From an uncultured Saprospiraceae bacterium (lineage in GTDB: Bacteria; Bacteroidota; Bacteroidia; Chitinophagales; Saprospiraceae): DNA of 5,913 nt. The stretch lies in the NCBI GenBank assembly GCA_937959095.1, contig CALGLY010000842.1, positions 1 to 5,913 of the forward strand, read 5' to 3'. The translations under genes and the position numbers were made by a program. Within the stretch, counting starts at the first letter, position 1. Every line of letters starts with the position of its first letter. Positions 1 through 5,421 of the stretch are shown here, one piece after another. The notes below the pieces were generated by a model that was given only the letters and a program-made list of their open reading frames with translations, was not told the DNA's origin and did not search any database.

Positions 1-440
1 GTAATGTCCTTATCGCTAATGTGTGCAGTGCCTTCGTATAAATAGCTAAAATCTTGCAGTACGCCCAAATCCTCTAACAGTAGAATAAAGTTGGCTTTAT
101 CTACCAATAATACCTCTGGAGAATAAGCAGCAATCTTAGGAGAAGTAGCCACTTGAGCATAATACAATGCTTCCATATGAATCCGCTCGATGGGCGCAGC
201 GATGGAAGGATATTTTTCTACCCAGGGTCTTGATTGCTTTAGAATGAAACTTCTCTTATTCGTTTTTACACGAATAACACAATTCATATTCCCTGCTCCA
301 GGAATGGATGTGCCTTCTATTTTCTCACCTGTTTCAAGAAAAGAAACGGTAGCTAGATAGGCTGTCAAGCCTTGCAAGTCTGCTCCGTCGGCAAAATAAA
401 GATTGGGGTATTGCTTTAAAAATGCTTCTTTTTTATTCAT
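1..440 (-). CDS. Methylthioribose-kinase-like / APH-fold phosphotransferase, C-terminus outside window
   Basis: Reading leftward from the ATG at 440-438, an open frame of 146 codons runs off the window edge without a stop. The protein has the N-lobe of the choline/aminoglycoside/methylthioribose kinase fold: a nucleotide-binding loop IPGAGNMNC (residues 46-54), a probable ATP-binding lysine in FILKQ (Lys68), a helix-C glutamate in HMEALYY (Glu90), and a hinge LLLEDLG (120-126). The stretch RPWVEKYPSIAAPIERIHME (71-90) resembles the segment after the lysine in S-methyl-5-thioribose kinases more than aminoglycoside kinases. The expected role is ATP-dependent phosphorylation of a small sugar or nucleoside-derived alcohol in the cytoplasm. 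The catalytic loop (HxD) and the metal-binding DxD/E motif lie beyond the window, so activity and substrate cannot be judged. The gene is divergent from a nucleoside hydrolase across 112 bp, which fits a salvage role. Family call fairly sure, substrate unsure. Confidence 0.75.
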   Translation of the reverse strand, partial: MNKKEAFLKQYPNLYFADGADLQGLTAYLATVSFLETGEKIEGTSIPGAGNMNCVIRVKTNKRSFILKQSRPWVEKYPSIAAPIERIHMEALYYAQVATSPKIAAYSPEVLLVDKANFILLLEDLGVLQDFSYLYEGTAHISDKDI

Positions 441-462
441 ATAAATTTGCTCTTGATAGCCC

Positions 463-470
463 TAAATTTA
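463..470 (-). promoter_or_regulatory. Possible -7 element for the phosphotransferase gene
   Basis: TAAATTTA lies 22 bp upstream of the ATG at 440 on the minus strand and matches 7 of 8 positions of the Bacteroidota -7 consensus TAnnTTTG. The word is its own reverse complement, so it carries no strand information, and no convincing -33 element is seen at 17-23 bp. Weak call. Confidence 0.2.
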
Positions 471-525
471 GACATTATTGCACAACTTAAATAATCACGC
501 GACATTTTTATTCTAGAGACTCCTT

Positions 526-533
526 TACCTTTG
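526..533 (+). promoter_or_regulatory. Bacteroidota-type -7 promoter element of the nucleoside hydrolase gene
   Basis: TACCTTTG is an exact match to the -7 consensus TAnnTTTG used by the Bacteroidota primary sigma factor. It lies 19 bp before the ATG at 553, so transcription would start near 538-541 and leave a leader of only about 12-15 nt. The -33 region is weak: a T-run at 505-509, at the minimum accepted spacing, is the only candidate. No Shine-Dalgarno sequence precedes the start codon, as is common in this phylum. Confidence 0.5.
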
Positions 534-552
534 CGAATCACAATTCAGACTT

Positions 553-1503
553 ATGACATTTTTACCGATTAAGCATAGCTTATTTTTACTTCTTAGTCTC
601 ACTTTAGTTGCTTGTGTGAATCAACAGGAGCAAGAGACAGCAAAAGAAGACCCCAAAATCAAACTCATTGTCGATGCCGATACGGCCAATGAAATTGATG
701 ATTTGTATGCCATCGTATCTGCTATCCGCGAACCGAAGTTCGATTTATTAGGCATCACGTCCGCGCAATTTCATACCTCGCCCCTGGCTTCCGATACGAC
801 CGTCTTGGAAAGCCAATACCTGAATGAGCAGTTGCTTCATCTTTTAGGCGAAAAAGAAATTCCATTGCCCCTTGGTAGCAATCAGCCGATAACTTCTATG
901 ACGCAGCCCGCTATTTCGGAGGCTTCTAGCTTTATCATAGAGCAAGCTCAACAACTCGACGCGCAGGATACGCTACATTTAGTGATTTTAGGTTCTTGTA
1001 CCAATGTAGCTTCCGCGATACTGCAAGAGCCATCTATTATTCCTAAGCTTTCGGTGCATTATATTGGTTTTTGGCATGACCCAAAGGTGAATAGTTACGA
1101 TAAAAAAGAGTTCAATAGCGGCAATGATACCCTAGCTGTGGAGGTATTATTGAATAATCCCGCACTTGATTTCAATGTCATGTCGGCGACCACTTGCCAG
1201 CATTTAGTCTTTGAAAAAACTACGGTAGATGAACAGCTAAAAGGGAAGTCAGCAGTCGGAGATTATTTAGTGAATCGTTGGGAAACCTACGAGCGTTGGT
1301 GGACAAAAGAAGACCCTGAAAAGAAGCGATGGATTATGTGGGATGTAGCGATTATAGAAGCCTTAGCCAATCCCAGTCTAGCAAAAAAGACCTATTTCAA
1401 AACGCCTCCAGAAAATACGGCACGAGAAATAGAAATTTATACAACGATTGATGTTCCAGCGATGGAAGCACAGTTTTGGGGGAAATTAATGGGCGAATTG
1501 TAG
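553..1503 (+). CDS. Inosine/uridine-preferring-type nucleoside hydrolase, lipoprotein
   Basis: This 316-residue protein starts with a lipoprotein signal: a short charged start, a hydrophobic run (about 9-20) and lipobox LVAC with Cys21, followed by a polar QQEQE linker. The mature enzyme is thus predicted to be membrane-anchored on the periplasmic side or outer membrane. It carries nucleoside hydrolase marks: an acidic metal-binding cluster DADTANEIDD (41-50), LGSCTN (146-151) in the place of the usual GPLTN motif, EFNSGND (186-192), and a C-terminal metal-ligand aspartate in WDVAIIEAL (Asp264). The family cleaves the N-glycosidic bond of nucleosides to free base and ribose using calcium. The first motif differs from the common DxDPGxDD by two extra residues and lacks the Pro-Gly pair, so the substrate may not be a standard purine or pyrimidine nucleoside. 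The length is normal for the family plus a signal peptide. It converges on recF and is divergent from a methylthioribose-kinase-like gene. Confidence 0.85.
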   Translation: MTFLPIKHSLFLLLSLTLVACVNQQEQETAKEDPKIKLIVDADTANEIDDLYAIVSAIREPKFDLLGITSAQFHTSPLASDTTVLESQYLNEQLLHLLGEKEIPLPLGSNQPITSMTQPAISEASSFIIEQAQQLDAQDTLHLVILGSCTNVASAILQEPSIIPKLSVHYIGFWHDPKVNSYDKKEFNSGNDTLAVEVLLNNPALDFNVMSATTCQHLVFEKTTVDEQLKGKSAVGDYLVNRWETYERWWTKEDPEKKRWIMWDVAIIEALANPSLAKKTYFKTPPENTAREIEIYTTIDVPAMEAQFWGKLMGEL

Positions 1504-1512
1504 AAGGGAGGC

Positions 1513-1604
1513 AACTATTTAGAAGAGAGAACAGAGTAAAATATGATTTTTTTGATTTTTTCTCTGTTCTCGCAGTGAAACGGTCTCTGCTCTTCTGAAT
1601 AGTT
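1513..1604 (+). repeat. Long inverted repeat able to form a three-way junction between convergent genes
   Basis: Three stems abut with no unpaired bases at the junction. The outer stem pairs 1513-1526 with 1591-1604 (AACTATTTAGAAGA with TCTTCTGAATAGTT, 14 pairs, one U-G wobble at 1520/1597). The inner stem pairs 1527-1536 with 1562-1571 (GAGAACAGAG with CTCTGTTCTC, 10 perfect pairs, 25-nt loop). A short stem pairs 1572-1575 with 1587-1590 (GCAG with CTGC). The wobble is allowed in the plus transcript but becomes A-C in the minus transcript, so the fold is slightly better downstream of the nucleoside hydrolase. No T-run follows the structure on either side. The T-rich stretch (1547-1561) lies inside the inner loop, so this is not a textbook intrinsic terminator. 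It could end or stabilise the 3' ends of both convergent transcripts, or be a dispersed repeat. Confidence 0.6.
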
Positions 1605-1630
1605 ACGAAGAGAGGAGAACTGGACTAGCA

Positions 1631-2749
1631 TCAATCTACAGCACGTTCCAAAATAGTGCCATTATCAATTCTGAATTTCTTGTAATTCATATCAAAGGCT
1701 TGAATAATGCGCTCTACTCGATGTTCGTCGGTATCGGTGATGAAGATTTGTCCAAACTCTCGTTCTAGGAGCAGTTGTACCAATTGCGTTACGCGATTGC
1801 CATCCAATTTATCAAAAATATCATCGAGCAAGAGTAGGGGAGCTACGCCTTTTTCTTGGCGCATCAGTTGGTATTGTCCCAGTTTGAGGGCAAGCACAAA
1901 GGATTTTAATTGTCCTTGTGAAGCAAAGCGTTTCAGTGGTGTTTCATTTATTTTAAACTCAATATCATCGCGATGAATACCTGCGGTAGTGCGCTGCAAA
2001 ATGCGGTCTTTTTCGATATTTTTCTCTAATAAAGCAGCAAAATCGGTATCGTGTAATTTGGAAACATATCTATAGGTTACCCTTTCTTGACTATTGGCGA
2101 TGGTATTGTAATAATCTTGAAAAACAGGTAAAAAATTCGCTAAAAATTCCTTGCGCTGTTCATGGATATACGTACCAAGTGGCACAAGTTGCGCATTATA
2201 AGTCGTGATGAGTGGCCGATTGAAAGAGCGTTCTTCTGCAAAGCGTTTCAGGAGTGCGTTGCGTTGGTTCAATAGCTTATTATACTGAATGAGTTGTTGT
2301 AAATATTCGGGTTCAAGTTGCGAAAGGGTATTATCCAAAAATTTTCGGCGCGCCTCGCTGCCATCCAAAGCCAATTGCACATCGAAAGGCGCAATGATAA
2401 CGACAGGCAACAGCCCCAAATGCTCCGAAAGTCGTTGATAAACGACTTGGTTGCGGTCTATTTCTTTACGTTTTCCTGGAATTACTTTGGCTATTATGCG
2501 TTCTTTTTTGTCTTTTCTCAAAAAATGACCGTCTAAACGAAAGAAGTCTGCATCGGAGTTTTTTTGTACGACATTTTTGTCATTACCTGCAAAATAACTC
2601 TTGCCGATACACAAATAGTAAATTGCATCGAGCAAATTCGTTTTGCCCATGCCATTCAAACCCACAAAACAATTCAAACGAGCAGAAAAGACTGCGCTTT
2701 GTTGGTCGTAATTTTTAAAGTGTGTAAGTGTTATTTTACTTAGATGCAC
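1631..2749 (-). CDS. recF: DNA replication and repair protein RecF
   Basis: The protein has 372 residues from a GTG start at 2749-2747, matching the usual RecF length of about 360-375. Family marks in order: N-terminal HLSKITLTHFKNY (2-14), Walker A GLNGMGKT (30-37), FLDNTLSQ (137-144), ABC-type signature SQGQ (277-280), Walker B LLLLDD (305-310) followed by the D-loop region DKLD (313-316), and an ITDTDEHR switch region (337-344). RecF is an SMC-like ATPase that binds gapped DNA and, with RecO and RecR, loads RecA at single-strand gaps. An in-frame ATG at 2815 would add 22 mostly hydrophobic, AT-rich-coded residues ahead of the conserved start; this is unlike RecF and was rejected. The gene is not beside dnaA or dnaN here, so it lies apart from the classical replication cluster. 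It converges on the nucleoside hydrolase and is divergent from ccmD-gdh. Confidence 0.95.
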   Translation of the reverse strand: MHLSKITLTHFKNYDQQSAVFSARLNCFVGLNGMGKTNLLDAIYYLCIGKSYFAGNDKNVVQKNSDADFFRLDGHFLRKDKKERIIAKVIPGKRKEIDRNQVVYQRLSEHLGLLPVVIIAPFDVQLALDGSEARRKFLDNTLSQLEPEYLQQLIQYNKLLNQRNALLKRFAEERSFNRPLITTYNAQLVPLGTYIHEQRKEFLANFLPVFQDYYNTIANSQERVTYRYVSKLHDTDFAALLEKNIEKDRILQRTTAGIHRDDIEFKINETPLKRFASQGQLKSFVLALKLGQYQLMRQEKGVAPLLLLDDIFDKLDGNRVTQLVQLLLEREFGQIFITDTDEHRVERIIQAFDMNYKKFRIDNGTILERAVD

Positions 2750-2948
2750 AAGGAAAATTAAATTTAAAAAATCGAAAGCAATAAAAAAATCAAATTTTAT
2801 TTTGTGAAAATTCAATATGAGTTAAATAAATATTGTTTTCTTTGCATCTCTTTATTTAAGAAGCCGTAAAAAGTAGAGCAATAGAAAGCTTTTTGTTGAA
2901 CTGTTTTTGAATAATTTATTTATTGCTTTTTTTCTGAAAAAGAGTGCC

Positions 2949-2978
2949 TCTATTTTAAGTTTAAAACATCAAAATAGA
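2949..2978. promoter_or_regulatory. Candidate operator: inverted repeat TCTATTTT-N14-AAAATAGA upstream of ccmD-gdh
   Basis: The arms 2949-2956 (TCTATTTT) and 2971-2978 (AAAATAGA) are perfectly complementary over 8 bp with a 14-bp spacer. The repeat lies directly upstream of the possible -7 element GACATTTG (2980-2987), where a repressor or activator could act. The same 7-bp arms recur upstream of the nearby Lrp/AsnC-type gene at 4876-4901, so a shared binding site for that regulator is plausible. The arms are A/T-rich, so chance pairing is possible. Confidence 0.35.
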
Positions 2979-2979
2979 C

Positions 2980-2987
2980 GACATTTG
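2980..2987 (+). promoter_or_regulatory. Possible -7 element of the ccmD-gdh operon
   Basis: GACATTTG matches TAnnTTTG at all fixed positions except the first T. It would place the transcript start near 2993-2996 and leave a leader of about 50 nt that contains the hairpin at 3003-3031. The T-run at 2953-2956 could serve as a poor -33 element. Weak call. Confidence 0.25.
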
Positions 2988-3002
2988 CGACTGAATTTTT
3001 TA

Positions 3003-3031
3003 ATAAAGAATATGGAAAATTTATTCTTTAT
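3003..3031 (+). promoter_or_regulatory. Hairpin in the untranslated leader of ccmD-gdh
   Basis: A perfect 10-bp inverted repeat, ATAAAGAATA (3003-3012) and TATTCTTTAT (3022-3031), encloses a 9-nt loop. It ends 14 nt before the ccmD ATG at 3046, so the folded RNA would stand directly before the ribosome-binding region. The stem is mostly A-U with one G-C pair in ten, so it is not very stable and has no terminator-type T-run after it. It could tune translation or mRNA stability; an overlapping symmetric DNA-binding site is the alternative. Confidence 0.35.
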
Positions 3032-3045
3032 CAACTACTAGGACA

Positions 3046-3258
3046 ATGAAAAAAATATTCAGTCTACTATATAGCATATTTTTTACAACGCTATTAGCTG
3101 CACAAAGTGCCGAATCGTCGGACTTTTTCCGCAATATCGGAAAGATATACGTAGTGGTGGCAGTAATTGCGCTTGTATTTTTAGGAATAGTATTCTTCTT
3201 AATTGCTTTAGATAGAAGACTAGCCAAATTAGAGCATCAAATTAAGGATAATGAGTAA
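3046..3258 (+). CDS. ccmD: CcmD-family small membrane protein
   Basis: This 70-residue protein has a signal-peptide-like N-terminus (MKKIFSLLYSIFFTTLLAAQ), a short polar segment with FFRNIGKIYVVVAV, one strong transmembrane helix (about 33-54), and a charged cytoplasmic-side end containing LDRRLAKLE (55-63). A single helix followed by an LDR-x-LxxLE pattern is typical of Bacteroidota CcmD-family proteins. In better-studied bacteria, CcmD is a small subunit of the CcmABCD haem-handling transporter for cytochrome c maturation. The expected partners ccmB and ccmC are absent on both sides, so it must work with products encoded elsewhere. Its last codons overlap the start of gdh by 8 nt, suggesting translational coupling. 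A weak AGGA-like sequence lies only 2-3 nt before the ATG. Function is inferred from size, topology and the C-terminal pattern. Confidence 0.75.
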   Translation: MKKIFSLLYSIFFTTLLAAQSAESSDFFRNIGKIYVVVAVIALVFLGIVFFLIALDRRLAKLEHQIKDNE

Positions 3259-4687
3259 AGGAGATCCAAAAGTACGCACCAGTTTTTATGAGAGCGTACA
3301 GAATTATTTCGACAAAGCAGCAGAGCATATGGATTTGCATGCTGGTTTGTTAAGCCAAATTAGAGAGTGTAATTCTATTTACCGAATGCACTTCCCTGTA
3401 AAAATTGGCGAAGATTACAAAATCATCGAAGCCTATCGAGTACAGCATAGTCAGCACCGTTCTCCTACGAAGGGTGGTATTCGATACAGTATGCACGTAA
3501 ACCAGGAAGAAGTAATGGCATTGGCTACGCTGATGACCTACAAGTGTGCCATCGTAGATGTACCATTTGGTGGTGCAAAAGGTGGCGTGAAAATTAATCC
3601 TTGGGATTATGAAGCAGGCGATTTAGAGCGTATCACACGTCGATATACGACCGAATTGATTCGTAGAAACATGATCGGGCCAGCAGTCGATGTACCAGCG
3701 CCAGATTATGGAACAGGCCCACGCGAAATGGCTTGGATTTATGATACCTATCGCGCATTCAAAAGCGATGATATTGATGCAGCAGGTTGTGTGACGGGGA
3801 AACCAGTGCACCAAAGCGGTATTCAAGGTCGAACGGAAGCAACAGGACGCGGTGTTTACTATGGCTTGCGCGAGATGTGTAGCATCGAATCGGACATGAA
3901 AAAGCTTGGTCTATCGAAAGGGATAGCGGGCAAAACGATGGTGATTCAAGGACTTGGAAATGTGGGGTCTTATACGGCCAAGATTTCGCAAGATGAAGGT
4001 GATGCAATTATTGTAGGCGTATCCGAAGTGGAAGGAGCAGTTTATAATGCGAAGGGAATTGATATTCATAAGTTGCTACAGTTTCGGGCAGAAACAGGCT
4101 CTATTTTGAATTATCCTGGCGCGGAAAGCTTTGGTAAAGATAAGCGTACTGCTGTGATGGAGTTTGATTGTGATATTTTGGTGCCTGCGGCATTGGAAAA
4201 TCAAATCACGATGGAAAACGCGCACAAAATCAAGGCAAAAATCATAGCAGAAGCAGCCAATGGCCCGACTACATCGGGAGCAGAAGAAGTGCTACTGAAA
4301 GCTGGAAAAGTGATTCTACCTGATTTATACTTGAATGCAGGTGGGGTAACCGTTTCTTACTTCGAGTGGTTGAAAAATCTTTCGCACATGCGTTTCGGAC
4401 GTATGGAGAAGCGATTCAACCAGAACACCTACTCTAGAATCGTAGATTTGGTAGAGAAGACGACTGGGAAGCCAATCACAGAGAAAGAGAAAGGCTTGAT
4501 TTCGCGTGGAGCGGATGAAGTAGATTTAGTACGCTCTGGTTTGGAAGAAACTATGATTGGTTCTTACCACCAGTGTCGTGATATTTTGTTGAGCAAACCT
4601 AAGATGGATGGCTTGCGTACAGCAGCCTTTGTGAATGCAATACAAAAAATTAGCAGCGATTATTTATCAATGGGTGTATTCCCATAG
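3251..4687 (+). CDS. gdhA: Glutamate dehydrogenase (Glu/Leu/Phe/Val dehydrogenase family), animal-type
   Basis: A 478-residue cytoplasmic enzyme expected to interconvert glutamate with 2-oxoglutarate plus ammonium using NAD(P). Substrate-domain marks: HSQHRSPTKGGIRYS (66-80), PFGGAKGGVKINP (105-117) with probable catalytic Lys110, and VPAPDYGTG (148-156) with catalytic Asp152. Rossmann-domain marks: GLGNVG (234-239), a glutamate at the end of the second strand in VSEVEG (Glu259), AEAANGPTT (333-341) and LYLNAGGVTVSYFEWLKN (359-376). The acidic Glu259 position hints at NAD preference, which is inference. The stretch 377-428 and the ending DLVRSGLEETM...DGLRTAAFVNAIQKI follow the plan of animal mitochondrial glutamate dehydrogenase, including a somewhat shortened antenna region. 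Most bacterial enzymes are shorter and lack that insert. It is co-transcribed with ccmD and ends in tandem TAG TAG stops. The Lrp/AsnC gene downstream is a plausible regulator. Confidence 0.93.
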   Translation: MSKGDPKVRTSFYESVQNYFDKAAEHMDLHAGLLSQIRECNSIYRMHFPVKIGEDYKIIEAYRVQHSQHRSPTKGGIRYSMHVNQEEVMALATLMTYKCAIVDVPFGGAKGGVKINPWDYEAGDLERITRRYTTELIRRNMIGPAVDVPAPDYGTGPREMAWIYDTYRAFKSDDIDAAGCVTGKPVHQSGIQGRTEATGRGVYYGLREMCSIESDMKKLGLSKGIAGKTMVIQGLGNVGSYTAKISQDEGDAIIVGVSEVEGAVYNAKGIDIHKLLQFRAETGSILNYPGAESFGKDKRTAVMEFDCDILVPAALENQITMENAHKIKAKIIAEAANGPTTSGAEEVLLKAGKVILPDLYLNAGGVTVSYFEWLKNLSHMRFGRMEKRFNQNTYSRIVDLVEKTTGKPITEKEKGLISRGADEVDLVRSGLEETMIGSYHQCRDILLSKPKMDGLRTAAFVNAIQKISSDYLSMGVFP

Positions 4688-4696
4688 TAGAATATA

Positions 4697-4754
4697 CAAG
4701 TATAAGGGGCAAACGTAGGTTAAAATTGGACTTATGAGTTGCCCCTTGCGCTTG
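4697..4754 (+). terminator. Hairpin downstream of gdh, possible terminator or 3' stabiliser
   Basis: A perfect 9-bp stem pairs AAGGGGCAA (4704-4712) with TTGCCCCTT (4739-4747). A further CAAG/CTTG pair (4697-4700 with 4751-4754) is separated from it by a 3x3 internal loop, and the loop of the main stem is 26 nt. The sequence after it is T-rich but interrupted (TGTTTGAGTTTGAAAG, then TTTTT at 4772-4776). It begins 10 nt after the gdh stop. The large loop and broken T tract make efficient intrinsic termination uncertain. Confidence 0.45.
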
Positions 4755-4875
4755 TGTTTGAGTTTGAAAGTTTTTATAGCATCAAAATTTTATTGTAAAA
4801 AAGCATCTGAAATGTTAAAGATTAGAATATCCGAAGGCTTTTGAGTAATTTCCTTGTGTTTTGTTCTTTTCCGCG

Positions 4876-4901
4876 CTATTTTGTGCGACATTTTAAAATA
4901 G
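4876..4901. promoter_or_regulatory. Candidate operator: CTATTTT-N12-AAAATAG upstream of the Lrp/AsnC gene
   Basis: The arms 4876-4882 (CTATTTT) and 4895-4901 (AAAATAG) are perfectly complementary with a 12-bp spacer, and end 19 bp before the ATG at 4921. The spacer contains CGACATTT, whose GACATTTT (4887-4894) is two bases from a -7 element; a TTTTG at 4859-4863 lies 23 bp upstream as a possible -33. The same arms are found before ccmD-gdh at 2950-2977. Lrp/AsnC proteins commonly control their own gene, so autoregulation through this site is a reasonable inference. Confidence 0.35.
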
Positions 4902-4920
4902 AAAATAAAGTCATCTAAAA

Positions 4921-5394
4921 ATGGCAGAGAAATTAGATAGAATAGACCTTAGAATCCTGAAAATATTACAGGAGAATAGTAAAATTACAAACCTTGATTT
5001 ATCAAAAAAGATAGGTTTATCCCCCGCACCTACGTTGGAACGTGTAAAAAAGCTAGAACAAAACGAAGTCATCGAGAGTTATCATGCACAAGTGAAGCCC
5101 CAATCTATTGGGCTGAATGTGAAAACTTTTGTATTGGTTTCTTTAGCTTGGCAATAGGATGATGCTTTGAATCAATTCTTAGAGAAAATCGCTAAGATTG
5201 AGGAAATCACAGAGTGCTACATCATTACTGGTGAAGCAGACTTTTTGATAAAAATTATCTGTAAGGATATTCCAACCTATGAGCAACTATTATTCAAGAC
5301 GCTTTCGCAGATTGAAGAAATAGAGCGCTTGAAGACTTTAATGACGCTTTCCACCGTGAAAGATTCTAAAGTACTTCCTTTCAAATACGAATAG
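4921..5394 (+). pseudogene. Lrp/AsnC-family transcriptional regulator interrupted by an in-frame amber codon
   Basis: One frame reads as a full-length Lrp/AsnC protein (157 positions) except for TAG at 5155-5157, codon 79. Before it lies the winged helix-turn-helix: DRIDLRILKILQENS (6-20), then the HTH LDLSKKIGLSPAPTLERVKKLE (25-46), then the linker into the first strand of the ligand-binding RAM domain (KTFVLVSLAWQ, 68-78). After it, without frame change, the RAM domain continues: DDALNQFLEKI (80-90), ITECYIITGEADFLIKI (96-112) and the final helix and strand. Family members are about 150-160 residues, so nothing else is missing. One base change from CAG, AAG or GAG would explain it. Possible outcomes are a fresh pseudogene, a sequencing error, readthrough (the codon before is CAA), or a second product restarting at TTG 5167. 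Intact relatives bind amino acids and act as dimers or octamers. Location beside gdh suggests amino-acid-responsive control of that operon. Confidence 0.85.
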
Positions 5395-5421
5395 ATTTCT
5401 AACCAAATAATAGAATATAGG

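Larger units (their letters stand above)
2750..3045. promoter_or_regulatory. Divergent regulatory region between recF and ccmD-gdh
   Basis: This very AT-rich 296-bp stretch holds no convincing gene. The recF-proximal part (2750-2948) shows only A/T runs; I found no exact TAnnTTTG element for recF. The ccmD-proximal part holds an inverted repeat at 2949-2978, a GACATTTG word at 2980-2987 that is one base from the -7 consensus, and a perfect hairpin at 3003-3031. These are listed separately. Confidence 0.5.

Noticed and set aside
1..440. Aminoglycoside resistance kinase
   Set aside because: The fold is shared, but the segment after the lysine (RPWVEKYP...ERIHME) resembles methylthioribose-kinase-like proteins, and nothing in the context suggests resistance.
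1707..1976. Plus-strand open frame of 89 codons within recF
   Set aside because: It lies wholly antisense to the conserved ATPase part of recF, and its serine/arginine-rich translation looks like a frame shadow.
1922..2251. Direct repeat GCAAAGCGTTTCAG in two places in recF
   Set aside because: Both copies encode LKRFA in the same frame (at about residues 272 and 166), so it is explained by shared amino acids and codon choice rather than by a mobile or regulatory repeat.
2750..2815. In-frame N-terminal extension of RecF to an ATG at 2815
   Set aside because: The extra 22 residues are hydrophobic and coded by A/T-rich DNA, and the conserved RecF start HLSKITLTHFKNY directly follows a GTG codon at 2749-2747, giving the normal family length.
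4734..4847. Open frame of 37 codons between gdh and the Lrp-like gene
   Set aside because: It starts inside the post-gdh hairpin, and its product (beginning MSCPLRLCLSLKVF) shows no domain, no signal and no ribosome-binding support.
5155..5157. Genome-wide reassignment of TAG as a sense codon
   Set aside because: TAG ends the nucleoside hydrolase (1501-1503), gdh (tandem TAG TAG at 4685-4690) and the Lrp-like gene itself (5392-5394), so TAG works as a stop here.
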